From assembly GCA_030604735.1 (NCBI GenBank), contig JAUVVG010000005.1, positions 1 through 64,000 of the forward strand: a DNA stretch of 64,000 bases, read 5' to 3'. The DNA comes from Azoarcus sp. (lineage in GTDB: Bacteria; Pseudomonadota; Gammaproteobacteria; Burkholderiales; Rhodocyclaceae). A program made the position numbers and the translations under genes. This document shows positions 14,882 through 24,086 of this stretch, in pieces; positions within the stretch are counted from its first letter, which is position 1, and every line of letters starts with the position of its first letter. Under the pieces are notes generated by a model, which did no database searches, was not told the DNA's origin, and worked only from the letters and a program-made list of their open reading frames with translations.

Positions 14882-17177
14882 CGGCGTCGCGCACTCCGGC
14901 CGGCATGAACGGGGCGATCCGGCTCACCGCCGCATACAACGCCTCGCGGGTGAAAGGCTTGGCAAGGATGGGCAGGGCGAGGTCGTCGTTGATCGAGCCG
15001 GCCGCGTCGGTGTAGCCGCTCATCAGGATCACCGGCAGGTCTGGCCGGAAGCCGCGCGCGAAGCGGGCCAGCGCGTGGCCGTCTATCGTGCCGTGCATGA
15101 CCACGTCCGACACCAGCAGCGAGATGGCCGGAATCGTCTCCAGCAGGTCGGCCGCCTCCTCACCGTTGTCGGCCTCGAGCACCGCGCATTCGAGCGCCGC
15201 CAGTTGTTTGCGCACCACCCGTCGCACTGCGGCATCGTCCTCGACCAGCAGCACCAGCCTGCCCTTGAGCCAGCGTGCCGGGTCACCGGCAACCGGCAGC
15301 GCCTCGCGGGCCGGCGCATCGTCCGCCTCGGCCCGCGGCAGGATCAACGCCACCGTCGTGCCCCTGGCCTGGCGGCTGCGGATCCGCACCCCGCCGCCGG
15401 ACTGCTTTACGAAACCATACACCATCGCCATGCCCAGTCCGCTTCCCCGGCTGGACTTCTTGGTGGTGAAGAAGGGTTCGAACACCCGCGCCAGGGTGTT
15501 GCCGTCCATGCCTTCGCCATTGTCGGTGACCGCGATCTGGACATAGGCGCCGGGCGCGAGCTCGAGGTCGGCCGCCTCACTGCCATCGAGGCGCACGATG
15601 GACGATTCGATCCGCAGACTCCCGCCATTGGGCATCGCGTCGCGCGCATTCAACGCGAGGTTGAGCAAGGCGCTCTCGAGCTGATGCGGGTCGACCAGCG
15701 CGACCAACGGTATCCCTTGCGCGCCCTGATGAGCGGATTCACTCGATCCATCGGGCGCGCACGTAACCGAAGCCCCGACAAGGCTGAGCGCGTCGACGTG
15801 CTGCACGTGACCGGAATCGGCATAGTCACGCTCAGCACCGGCATTGTGCGCGGGGTCTTCGCGATCGGCCCCTACCTCGATCGCGATGTTCTCCGGCAGC
15901 GAGCGGCGCAGCAGCCGGGTCAGGCCGTCGATCAGCTCGAGCACATCGACCGGCCGCGGTGACAACGGCTGTTGGCGGGCAAAGGCCAGCAGCCGCTTGA
16001 TCAGCGCGGTGCTGCGACTGGCCGCCTGCAAGGCCGGCGCGGCGTACTCCGCGATCAGCGGATCTTCCGGGCGGGCGTCGCGCAATTCGGTCAGGGTGCC
16101 GGTCACCACGGTCAGCATGTTGTTGAAGTCATGCGCCAGTCCGCCAGTGAGCTGGCCGATCGCCTCCATCTTCTGCGCCTGGGCGAGCACATCCTGGGTG
16201 CGGCGCTGCTCGGTGATATCCACCGCGTGAACAAAACAGCCGAGGACCTGGCCCGCCGGGCTGAAGTCGGGCAGCAAGGTGCTGCGGGCATGGCGCAACA
16301 CCCCGTCCTGGCCGGTGATCGCATACTCGTAGGTGACCTCTTCCCCGCCGAGCGCGCGGCGCACGTGCTCGGAGATCTGTTCGAACAGTCTGGCACCGAT
16401 CACGTTGGGGATGGACTGGTCGACGATGGTCTCGCTGGTCCAGCCAAACCATTCCGCGTAGCGCCGGTTGGCATAACGGTAGGCCCAGGCCTGGTCAAAA
16501 TAGGCGATATGGGCCGGGATGGTGTCGGTGATCTGGCGCAACCGACCTTCGCTGTAGCGCAAGGCCACGGTGATTTCGCGATTCTTCTCTATCGCCGCGG
16601 TGAGCTCGGCGTTGGCCCGGGTCAGTTCGGCGGTGCGGCGCTGGATGTGGGCCTCGAGCTCGGCCTTGTGACGCTCGATCTCGTCCTGGCGGTGCTGCTG
16701 GTCGGTGATGTCGGCGTAAAAGGTGACGAAGCCGGCGTGGTCCGGCATCGGCTGGCCGCGCAACTCCAGCACCCGCCCGTTGGGCCGGACCCAGCGGGTA
16801 TGGTGGGGCAGGAAGCTGCGCGCGGTCGCCATCCGCTCGGCGACCAGGATCTCTGGGTCGCCTTCGTCTTCCTTACCGTACTCGCCGCGCTCGACATTGC
16901 AGCGCACGAAGGCTTCGTAGGGGGTGCCGGGACACAACAGCGCCGCCGGGAACTCGAGCAGTTCGACGAAGCGGCGGTTCCACGCGATCAGGCGCAGCCC
17001 ACCGTCGAACACCGTGACCCCCTGGTCGAACAGGTCGAGCGCACCGCCTAGCATCTGGCGGTAGATCGCGTCACTGACCGCCGGTCCCGAGCGTGCCAAC
17101 CCCGACGAGGCCGAAGAAGCGGCAGCGGGGCCGCCCAGACTCGGGGAGCCCGATGAGGAGAACGTCCGGGGATTCAT
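14874..17177 (-). CDS. Hybrid PAS sensor histidine kinase
   Basis: A 767-residue kinase without clear membrane segments, so probably cytosolic. Order: Ala/Ser-rich N-terminus, PAS-type domain (about 40-160), coiled coil (160-205), second PAS (about 210-325), HisKA with phospho-acceptor His349 (GGLAHDFNN), HATPase (N-box ALLNLALNARDA, DNGEGMD, GSGLGMAM) and a C-terminal receiver (about 640-755) with Asp691. The start MNPRTF was chosen because upstream residues are not family-like. Odd feature: about 57 low-similarity residues (about 436-492) sit between HisKA and the N-box, where related kinases have only about 10. The order (kinase+receiver, then OmpR regulator) suggests a branched phosphorelay whose signal may be metabolic. 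Confidence 0.92.
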   Translation of the reverse strand: MNPRTFSSSGSPSLGGPAAASSASSGLARSGPAVSDAIYRQMLGGALDLFDQGVTVFDGGLRLIAWNRRFVELLEFPAALLCPGTPYEAFVRCNVERGEYGKEDEGDPEILVAERMATARSFLPHHTRWVRPNGRVLELRGQPMPDHAGFVTFYADITDQQHRQDEIERHKAELEAHIQRRTAELTRANAELTAAIEKNREITVALRYSEGRLRQITDTIPAHIAYFDQAWAYRYANRRYAEWFGWTSETIVDQSIPNVIGARLFEQISEHVRRALGGEEVTYEYAITGQDGVLRHARSTLLPDFSPAGQVLGCFVHAVDITEQRRTQDVLAQAQKMEAIGQLTGGLAHDFNNMLTVVTGTLTELRDARPEDPLIAEYAAPALQAASRSTALIKRLLAFARQQPLSPRPVDVLELIDGLTRLLRRSLPENIAIEVGADREDPAHNAGAERDYADSGHVQHVDALSLVGASVTCAPDGSSESAHQGAQGIPLVALVDPHQLESALLNLALNARDAMPNGGSLRIESSIVRLDGSEAADLELAPGAYVQIAVTDNGEGMDGNTLARVFEPFFTTKKSSRGSGLGMAMVYGFVKQSGGGVRIRSRQARGTTVALILPRAEADDAPAREALPVAGDPARWLKGRLVLLVEDDAAVRRVVRKQLAALECAVLEADNGEEAADLLETIPAISLLVSDVVMHGTIDGHALARFARGFRPDLPVILMSGYTDAAGSINDDLALPILAKPFTREALYAAVSRIAPFMPAGVRDADD

Positions 17178-17266
17178 GGCTGGACGGGGACGCGCAACGC
17201 GCTGACGGAGGACATGCGCGGATTTTACCCGTAGGCCATGAGCACGGGCACCACTTCGGGGCACCT

Positions 17267-17310
17267 CGGACAAGATTGCGTACATTTCGGCGCAACTGCG
17301 GACAACATTG
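17267..17310. promoter_or_regulatory. Tandem direct repeats in divergent promoter region
   Basis: Three similar elements: CGGACAAGATTG (17267), CGGCGCAACTG (17288) and CGGACAACATTG (17299). The last two are 11 bp apart, one helical turn, the spacing typical of OmpR-family binding sites. They lie between the kinase start and the acyl-CoA synthetase start, so the response regulator probably controls both arms. Confidence 0.5.
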
Positions 17311-17407
17311 TTTGCGATCTTCGCCGGTTACCGTGGAAAGGCCTGCCAGACCCGCAGCCCGGGCAGCCAACAGGCCTCCTTCAAAACAGGTGACCGAGGA
17401 GAACCCG

Positions 17408-19048
17408 ATGTCGACATCCGCTTACGATCAGGGGCTGGCGCAAAACCCCGCCAACTATGTCCCGCTCTCTCCGCTGAGCTTGATCGAGCGCAGCGCCTAT
17501 GTCTATCCCGATCGGGTCGCGGTCATCCACGGCACGCGCCGCCTGAGCTGGGGCGAGACCTACTCCCGCTGCCGTCGCCTGGCCAGCGCGCTGGTGCAGA
17601 ACGGCATTGGCCGCGGCGACACGGTCGCGGTGATGCTGCCCAACGTGCCGGCGATGTTCGAGGCGCACTTCGGCGTACCGATGACCGGCGCGGTGCTGAA
17701 CACGCTCAACACCCGGCTCGATCCGGACGCGATCGCGTTCATGCTGAGCCATGGCGAAGCCAAGGTGCTGATCACCGACCCCGAGTTCGCCGACACCGTC
17801 CGCGCCGCGCTCGACAAGCTCGAAGGACCGCGTCCGTTGGTGATCGATGCGCTCGACGCCGAATACCCCGGCACCGACCGGGTCGGCACCCTCGAGTACG
17901 AGGACTTGCTCGCGTCAGGTGACCCGAACTATGCCTGGAAGCTGCCGGACGACGAGTGGGATGCGATCGCGCTCAACTACACCTCCGGCACCACCGGCAA
18001 CCCCAAGGGCGTGGTCTATCACCACCGCGGCGCGTATCTGAACGCCACCTCCAACATCGTCAGCTGGGGCATGCCGCAGCACGCGGTGTATCTGTGGACG
18101 CTGCCGATGTTCCACTGCAACGGCTGGTGTTTCCCGTGGACGATGGCGGCCAACGCCGGCATCAACGTGTGCCTGCGCAAGGTCGACCCGGCACTGATCT
18201 TCGAGTTGATCCGCACCCACAAGGTCAGCCATCTGTGTGGCGCACCCATCGTCTACGGCATGCTGATCAACGCGCCGGAAGGCCTGCGCGCCGGTATCGA
18301 GCACAGCGTGGCCGGGCTGGTGGCCGGGGCCGCGCCCCCGGCCGCGATCATCGAAGGCGCCGAGCGGATGGGCTTCGACATCACCCATGTCTATGGCCTG
18401 ACCGAAACCTACGGCCCGGCCTCGGTGTGCGCCAAGCGGCCGGAGTGGAGCGAGCTGCCGATCGACCGCCGCGCCGAACGTAACGGTCGTCAGGGCGTGC
18501 GCTACCACATGCAGGAAGCGATCACCGTGATGGACCCGGAGACCATGACCCCGGTGCCGGCCGATGGCGAGACCATGGGCGAGATCATGTTCCGCGGCAA
18601 CCTGGTGATGAAGGGCTACCTGAAGAACGAGAAGGCCAGCGCCGAGGCCTTTGCCGGCGGCTGGTTCCATACCGGCGATCTGGCGGTGATGCAGCCCGAC
18701 GGCTACGTCAAGATCAAGGACCGCTCCAAGGACATCATCATCTCCGGCGGCGAGAACATCTCCTCGCTCGAAGTCGAGGAAGTGCTCTATCGCCATCCGG
18801 CGGTGCTGACCGCCGCGGTCGTCGCCAAGCCGGACGAGAAGTGGGGCGAAGTGCCAGCCGCCTACATCGAGGTCAAGGACAGCGCCCAGGTCACCGCTGC
18901 AGACATCGTCGAACACTGCCGCGCCCACCTCGCCCGCTACAAGGTGCCCAAGCACATCGAGTTCTGCATCCTGCCCAAGACCTCGACCGGCAAGATCCAG
19001 AAGTTCGTGCTGCGCCAGCAGGCCCAGTCGGCCAGCGCGATTGGCTGA
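17408..19048 (+). CDS. Acyl-CoA synthetase (AMP-forming)
   Basis: A 546-residue ANL-superfamily ligase that activates a carboxylic acid to its CoA thioester via an acyl-adenylate. The P-loop TSGTTGNPKG is at about residue 190; the adenylate motif GLTETYGP, the hinge region (TGDLAVMQPDGYVKIKDRSKD) and the C-terminal catalytic Lys (TSTGKIQK) are intact. The ATG follows a GAGGAG Shine-Dalgarno. Substrate class (medium-chain fatty, branched or methylthio-acid) cannot be settled from sequence. Gene order with the permease and the two-component system suggests regulated use of an external acid. Confidence 0.94.
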   Translation: MSTSAYDQGLAQNPANYVPLSPLSLIERSAYVYPDRVAVIHGTRRLSWGETYSRCRRLASALVQNGIGRGDTVAVMLPNVPAMFEAHFGVPMTGAVLNTLNTRLDPDAIAFMLSHGEAKVLITDPEFADTVRAALDKLEGPRPLVIDALDAEYPGTDRVGTLEYEDLLASGDPNYAWKLPDDEWDAIALNYTSGTTGNPKGVVYHHRGAYLNATSNIVSWGMPQHAVYLWTLPMFHCNGWCFPWTMAANAGINVCLRKVDPALIFELIRTHKVSHLCGAPIVYGMLINAPEGLRAGIEHSVAGLVAGAAPPAAIIEGAERMGFDITHVYGLTETYGPASVCAKRPEWSELPIDRRAERNGRQGVRYHMQEAITVMDPETMTPVPADGETMGEIMFRGNLVMKGYLKNEKASAEAFAGGWFHTGDLAVMQPDGYVKIKDRSKDIIISGGENISSLEVEEVLYRHPAVLTAAVVAKPDEKWGEVPAAYIEVKDSAQVTAADIVEHCRAHLARYKVPKHIEFCILPKTSTGKIQKFVLRQQAQSASAIG

Positions 19049-19230
19049 AGTTCTGATCGCGACAGCGCACCTCAACTGAACCATGACCCCTTTGACAGGG
19101 CGCCCCGGGCGAGCACGACGTCTGATTCAGCCCCTCCCCGGCGCGGGGAAGGGCGGGATCGACGGTAGGGCGATCGTCACAGCGTCCGGTCTTATCGATT
19201 ACCAGCATCGCAACATGACGGAGAAACCCA

Positions 19231-20637
19231 GTGCTACTGAAACGCAAACACGGTGAAGAACACCCCTACTGGCCGGCCGGACCATTCAAGGTCCGCCTGC
19301 CCTTCATCCACTACCGCTGGGAGGTCGCCGAGACCATCCAGGCGCTGGTGATGTTCGTCGTCGCAATGGGCATGATCCCGTTGCTGCAGAAGTATCTCGG
19401 CCTGCCCTACGACGTGGCGCTGGCCTACGTGGTGGTGTGCGGCATCGGCTTCATGCTGCCCAACCTGCTCGGTGTGCCCTTCGTGCCGGGCTGGATCACG
19501 CCGGCGATTCCGGTGGTGCTGCTCTTCATCGGCCAGTTCGAACCGGGCCCGGACGCGATCCGGGCGCTGGTCGCGCTGCAGCTGATGGTGACCTTCATCT
19601 TCCTGTTCATGGCGGTGACCCGGCTCGGGTCCAAGCTGGTGAACAATATCCCCAACTCGATCAAGGCCGGCATCCTGCTCGGCGCCGGCATCGCCGCGCT
19701 GTCTGGTGAGATCAGTGCCGGCGGCCGGGCCTACAATACCCCGATCTCGCTCGGCATCGGCGGCCTGGTCACCGCCTATGTGCTGTTCTCGCTGTCCTTC
19801 CGCGACTGGACCGAGAAGCACCGCTGGGCCAAGATCGTCGCCGGCTACGGCATGGTCCCGGGCATGCTGATCGCGATGGGCATCGGCTGGGCGGTCGCCG
19901 AGTATCCGCTGCCCGACATCGAGTGGGGCATCGCCACCCCGGCCTTCGGCGAGATCTGGAACTACCTGCCCTTCACCGTGGGCTTCCCGGGCTTCGACCT
20001 GCTGATGCTGGCCATTCCGACCGCGGTCATCGCCTACATCATCGCCTTCGGCGACATCATCGTCGGCCAGAGCCTGATCGCCCGTGTGGACCACCTGCGT
20101 CCCGACGAGAAGATCGAGGTCGATGTGGACCGTGTTCACCTGATCACCGGCATCCGCAACCTGATGCACTCCTTCTTCGCCCCCTACCCGGGCCTCGCCG
20201 GTCCGCTGTTCACCGGCGCGATGGCGACCATCGCCGAGCGTTATCGCTATGGCCGCAGCGCGATGGACACCATTTACTCGGGTGCCGGCGTGTTCTGGAT
20301 CGTCGGCTTCATCGCGCTGTTCCTGCTGCCGCTGATCACGCTGTTCAAGCCGGTGCTGCCGATCGCGCTCTCGATCACGCTGCTGATCACGGGCTACCTG
20401 TGTATCGCGGTCGCGGTCGAGCAGATCGACAACGCCACCGCGATGGGCGTGGCCGGCGTGATGGGCGTGGTGCTCGCCACCCATGGCGCGGCCTGGGGCC
20501 TGGGTGCCGGCCTGGTGATGTGGCTGCTGATCGAGCGCCGCGGCAAGCAGGCGCCGGCCGACGAGCCCATCCATGTCGAGGACAACATGCCGCACGAGCC
20601 GGATCCGGAGGACGTTCAACCGGCCAAGGCCTCCTGA
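19231..20637 (+). CDS. Multi-pass permease, NCS2/SLC26-like fold (uncertain)
   Basis: A 468-residue inner-membrane protein with about 12-14 hydrophobic segments. The layout and the Gly/Ala/Pro-rich segments resemble the NCS2 (xanthine/uracil) and SLC26 group, but I cannot identify a subfamily. It starts with GTG after a GGAGAA Shine-Dalgarno; a nearby ATG is out of frame. The C-terminal tail is acidic and hydrophilic. It follows the acyl-CoA synthetase by 180 bp and may import the acid that the ligase activates. Confidence 0.7.
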   Translation: MLLKRKHGEEHPYWPAGPFKVRLPFIHYRWEVAETIQALVMFVVAMGMIPLLQKYLGLPYDVALAYVVVCGIGFMLPNLLGVPFVPGWITPAIPVVLLFIGQFEPGPDAIRALVALQLMVTFIFLFMAVTRLGSKLVNNIPNSIKAGILLGAGIAALSGEISAGGRAYNTPISLGIGGLVTAYVLFSLSFRDWTEKHRWAKIVAGYGMVPGMLIAMGIGWAVAEYPLPDIEWGIATPAFGEIWNYLPFTVGFPGFDLLMLAIPTAVIAYIIAFGDIIVGQSLIARVDHLRPDEKIEVDVDRVHLITGIRNLMHSFFAPYPGLAGPLFTGAMATIAERYRYGRSAMDTIYSGAGVFWIVGFIALFLLPLITLFKPVLPIALSITLLITGYLCIAVAVEQIDNATAMGVAGVMGVVLATHGAAWGLGAGLVMWLLIERRGKQAPADEPIHVEDNMPHEPDPEDVQPAKAS

Positions 20638-20696
20638 CCCGGCATGGCGAATCGCCCGGTGGCCTAGCTGCCGGGCCGACACTCTCAGGAGCTCAG

Positions 20697-21251
20697 ATGA
20701 AACTCAAGCACACATTCGCATTGCTGTTGGCGGCCTTCACCGGCACCACGCTGGCGACGGCCCCCGCGCTCGCCCAGGACATCCAGTGGCGCGATGCCTG
20801 GATGCCGGCCTATTCGGTCGAAACCGCCGACACGCCGATCTTTGCCACGCTGATCAACCTGTCGGAGCGGAACGACCGTCTGGTCGCAGTCCGCAGCGAT
20901 GACGCCGCAGCGGTCACTATCCGCGCCTTGCGACTGATCGACGGCGAACTGCGCGAGGTCACGCTCGACGGCCTGGAGCTGCCGGCCGGGGTACCGGTCA
21001 CGCTGAACAGCGGCAGCGCCTGGCTGCTCCTCGAGCAGACGCGGGTGCCAGTCAGGGCGCGCAGCACCCAGACGCTGACGCTGGTGTTCGAACACGCCGG
21101 CGAGATCCGCCAGCGGGTGCGCGCCACCCCGGTGCGTTTTCCGGCCGAGCGAGTCGACGATATCCATTCCGATCCCTTGCAGCGCCCGGTCACCGCACCG
21201 CGCTCCGAGGGACTGGACGACGCACTTCGCACCGACCCTTTCCTGCGCTGA
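20697..21251 (+). CDS. Periplasmic PCuAC-like (DUF461) protein without copper ligands
   Basis: A 184-residue secreted protein: signal peptide (about 1-25, cleavage near ALA-QD), then a beta-rich domain of about 110 residues whose layout (WRDAWMP near the start, DGLELPAG, LNSGSAW, LTLVFEHAG) matches the PCuAC copper-chaperone fold. The four His/Met ligands of the family appear replaced: the VEIH position reads VTIR, the following Met is not seen, and the H-x-M of the C-terminal strand reads W-L-L. It lies 59 bp after the permease and may be its periplasmic partner. The family assignment rests on pattern only. Confidence 0.55.
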   Translation: MKLKHTFALLLAAFTGTTLATAPALAQDIQWRDAWMPAYSVETADTPIFATLINLSERNDRLVAVRSDDAAAVTIRALRLIDGELREVTLDGLELPAGVPVTLNSGSAWLLLEQTRVPVRARSTQTLTLVFEHAGEIRQRVRATPVRFPAERVDDIHSDPLQRPVTAPRSEGLDDALRTDPFLR

Positions 21252-21358
21252 GAGCGAGGGGCTGGCCCGGGAACCGACCGGACGCAGCCCCACTCCATGG
21301 GAAGCTCGCATCCCCGATGCGAAACGTCCCGGATCCCGCAACGCGGCAGGAGCCCACA

Positions 21359-22096
21359 ATGAATCACCCCCCCGGTTCATCCTTTCCCGCAGCTGGGCTC
21401 GCAATCGTGATCGGCGCGCAGGGCGGAATCGGCGCGGCCGTACTCGCACGCCTTGCTGCTGACACCGGTCCCGGCGCCTCGTCCGCCTTCGCCCGGGTAA
21501 TGGGATTCTCGCGAAACAGCGATCCAGCCCTGGATCTGACCGACGAAACCAGCATCGTGCAAGCAGCCCGCCGCGTTGCGGCATGCGATCTACCGCTCAG
21601 GCTGGTGTTCGACGCAAGCGGTTTCCTCCATGGCGACGGCTTCGAGCCGGAAAAGCGCCTGGCCCAGCTCGATCCCGCCCATCTGGCCCATGCTTTCGCA
21701 GTGAATGCGATCGGCCCGGCGCTGCTGATGAAGCACCTGCTGCCACTGCTGCCCCGCGACGGGAAATCCGTGTTCGCCACCCTCTCGGCCAAGGTCGGCA
21801 GCATCGGCGACAACCGCCTCGGCGGCTGGTACAGCTATCGCGCGTCCAAGGCGGCGCTGAACCAGCTGGTGCGAACCGCCGCGATCGAACTGCGCCGCCG
21901 CGCCCCGGAGGCGATCTGCGTGGCGCTCCACCCGGGCACGACCGACACCGCCTTGTCCCGGCCCTTCGCCAAGAGCGGGCTGGACGTGCGCGACGCCCCG
22001 ACTGCGGCGAAACAACTGATCGGGGTCATCCATCACCTCTCACCCGATGACAGTGGCGGCTTCTTCGATTACCAGGGTCGAAGTTTGCCGTGGTAA
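21359..22096 (+). CDS. SDR-family oxidoreductase (CsgA/C-factor-like)
   Basis: A 245-residue short-chain dehydrogenase. The glycine motif reads IGAQGGIG (19-26 region), the catalytic Tyr/Lys pair is in YSYRASKAA, and the protein ends in the GGFFDYQGRSLPW pattern typical of the C-factor-like group. The ATG giving MNHPPG follows an AGGAG Shine-Dalgarno; an upstream in-frame ATG would add 14 residues. In many gammaproteobacteria such SDRs sit beside photolyase genes, and here the next feature is a photolyase relic. Physiological substrate unknown. Confidence 0.9.
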   Translation: MNHPPGSSFPAAGLAIVIGAQGGIGAAVLARLAADTGPGASSAFARVMGFSRNSDPALDLTDETSIVQAARRVAACDLPLRLVFDASGFLHGDGFEPEKRLAQLDPAHLAHAFAVNAIGPALLMKHLLPLLPRDGKSVFATLSAKVGSIGDNRLGGWYSYRASKAALNQLVRTAAIELRRRAPEAICVALHPGTTDTALSRPFAKSGLDVRDAPTAAKQLIGVIHHLSPDDSGGFFDYQGRSLPW

Positions 22097-22153
22097 CGAC
22101 GCGGCTCAGACTGGGGGTGACGTCGTCGCCCATGATAGTGTCGCCGGTCCTGA

Positions 22154-23095
22154 CACCTCGCCGCGGCTGTCGTTATCGACGAGGCGGTCAGACGGCTCTA
22201 CGCCGACGGCTACCTGCACAACCACCAACGAATGTGGCTGGCCAGCTACTGCGTCCACCTCCGCAAGATCCATTGGCGTACCGGGGCGGACTGGCTCTAT
22301 GGACACCTGCTCGACGGAGACCTCGCCTGCAATCATCTGTCGTGGCAGTGGGTCGCCGGCACGTTCAGCAGCAAACCCTATCTGTTCAACGACGCCAACG
22401 TGGCCCGTTTCGCACCCGCTTTGTCGCTGCCTGGCAGCCTGCTCGACCGCAGCTACGACGAGCTGGCGATGATGGCCGCCACGCCGGCCGCACCCGATGC
22501 GACCGCTACCCGGCGGGTTTTCGGCCCCGAATGCCCATCCCCACGCCTGCTTTCGCGTACCCAGCGGTTCCTGCCCCCAGTCGACTTCGAGCGGCTGGCG
22601 CGTGACCGGCAGGTCGCCTTGATCCATCCGTGGGATCTCGGACCACGCCCGCAGGCCGACCGGGTCATCGGTGTCTTCCACCTACCGTTTCATGCCCGCT
22701 TCCCATGGTCTGCAAAGCGCTGGGACTTCGTCACACGGCGCATGTCACGTCTGTGCGATGCGATCTGGGTGGGCGACCTGGCCCTGCTCGCGCCGATTCT
22801 GGCCCGTGCCAGGTCGGTTTCGCCCCGTACGACACACCACCCCGGTTACGCGAACGCACTCGCCAGCCTGCCGATCCGGTTGACCGTCACGCCGTCCTGG
22901 CGCCCTCCCGCGCCGGATCCGACCCATTCCTTCAGCGCCTACCTTCGACATCTGCGTGCGGTTCGGCCCGAGCTATTCGCGCATCCTGAGCCGAACGGCC
23001 GCCGACTCCATCGGCCGCCCCCGCATCGCGGGCCCGGCGCTCGCCATTGCGCTGGCGGTGGCGCTAGCCTTACACCCGCAGCAGCGCGATCTTGA
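22154..23095 (+). pseudogene. 5'-truncated photolyase/cryptochrome-like gene
   Basis: In one frame the DNA encodes the FAD-binding C-terminal core of a photolyase: VIDEAVRRLYADGYLHNHQR, MWLASYCVHLRK, HLLDGDLACNHLSWQW and KPYLFND are highly characteristic. The frame is open only from just after a stop at 22151-22153, and the first ATG (22232) lies inside the conserved core, so the N-terminal half (roughly 170 or more residues in relatives) is missing. No start codon or Shine-Dalgarno precedes the conserved block, and no remnant of the missing part is visible in the 57 bp after the SDR stop. The 3' end overlaps the convergent methyltransferase gene by 26 bp. A deletion at the SDR boundary is the simplest explanation; expression as a fragment from 22232 cannot be excluded. 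Confidence 0.82.
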
Positions 23096-24086
23096 GCGGC
23101 GGCTTTCCATCCGGGCTCGGGAAGTCCGCCTCGGGCGCGATGGCTTCGATCTCGCGGACAGTGCGGCCCGCCTTCGCCGCGCTGCGGACCAGTTGATCCA
23201 GCCACGGCTCGCGCTCGACCTGGGCGACGTTGTTACAGCAGATCACGGTGCCGCCCTCGGCGGTGGCAAGCAGCGCCGGCTTGAACAGGGCGGGGTAGTC
23301 ATTCACCAGGTCGACCACCCCGAACGGGCTCTTCGCATAGCGCGGCGGGTCGAGAAAGACCACGTCGAACTGGCGGGGCGCGAGCTCGGGAAATGGCGGC
23401 ATGCGCTTGCCCCGCACCCGCTGCGGCTGGCCTATACCGGCGAACTGACGCAAGGCCGCGAAGGCATCGCAATGGATGAAGCGCGGGCGGACCGGCAGGG
23501 CGTTCAGCTTGGCATTGTCCTTGCCGATGGCAAGGCTGGATTCGGCGAAATCCACGTTAACGACATAGGCCGCACCGGCCTTCGCGGCGGCGATACCGAT
23601 GCCGCAGGTGTAGGCGAACATGTTGAGCAGCGACTTGCCGACCGCTTCCTGCATCACCCGCCGGCGTCCGGCGCGCATGTCGAGAAACAGCCATGGGTCC
23701 TGGCCAGCATGGCGGGCCTGGAAACGATAAGCCACACCGAGCTCGTGAAACACCCGCGGCGCATGGGCGATGGCGTTCTGCTCGGGGGTCAGCGCATTCG
23801 CGATGCGGGAGTTCGGCTGGCTGCGGTCATTCCAGATCAAGGGCAGACCGGGCAACAGCTCGCCGTACAAGGCCACGATCGCGACCAGCTCGTCGTCGGC
23901 CAGCGGCTCATGAAAGGTCTGCGCCAGCAACAGATCGCCATAGCGGTCTATCGTCAGCCCTGGGCGGCCCTCGACCGTGCCATGGAAGAGCCGGTAGGCG
24001 TCGGTCTGCTCGGCCTGGAGCGTATCGATCAGTTCGGCGCGGGCTGTATAAGCATCGGCAAGCGCCGGAATCAGGTCGTGCTGCAT
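23070..24086 (-). CDS. Class I SAM-dependent RNA methyltransferase (RlmI-like)
   Basis: A 338-residue methyltransferase. The N-terminal third is the RlmI-type substrate region (HGTVEGRPGLTIDRYGDLLLAQTF), then a Rossmann domain with SAM motif I around MFAYTCGIGIAAAKAGA, an acidic NVDFAESSL, and the catalytic-type motif FLDPPRYAKS. Related proteins methylate cytosine C5 in 23S rRNA, but the catalytic Cys of that group could not be placed with confidence; CCNN near residue 290 is a candidate. The start chosen begins MQHDLIPAL; further upstream the frame is not family-like. Divergent from the exonuclease gene. Confidence 0.87.
   Translation of the reverse strand: MQHDLIPALADAYTARAELIDTLQAEQTDAYRLFHGTVEGRPGLTIDRYGDLLLAQTFHEPLADDELVAIVALYGELLPGLPLIWNDRSQPNSRIANALTPEQNAIAHAPRVFHELGVAYRFQARHAGQDPWLFLDMRAGRRRVMQEAVGKSLLNMFAYTCGIGIAAAKAGAAYVVNVDFAESSLAIGKDNAKLNALPVRPRFIHCDAFAALRQFAGIGQPQRVRGKRMPPFPELAPRQFDVVFLDPPRYAKSPFGVVDLVNDYPALFKPALLATAEGGTVICCNNVAQVEREPWLDQLVRSAAKAGRTVREIEAIAPEADFPSPDGKPPLKIALLRV

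Noticed and set aside
22232-23095. Treating the photolyase-like frame as a complete gene from its first ATG
   Set aside because: Conserved residues continue upstream of that ATG in frame, so the start would lie inside the FAD core; truncated relic is the better description.
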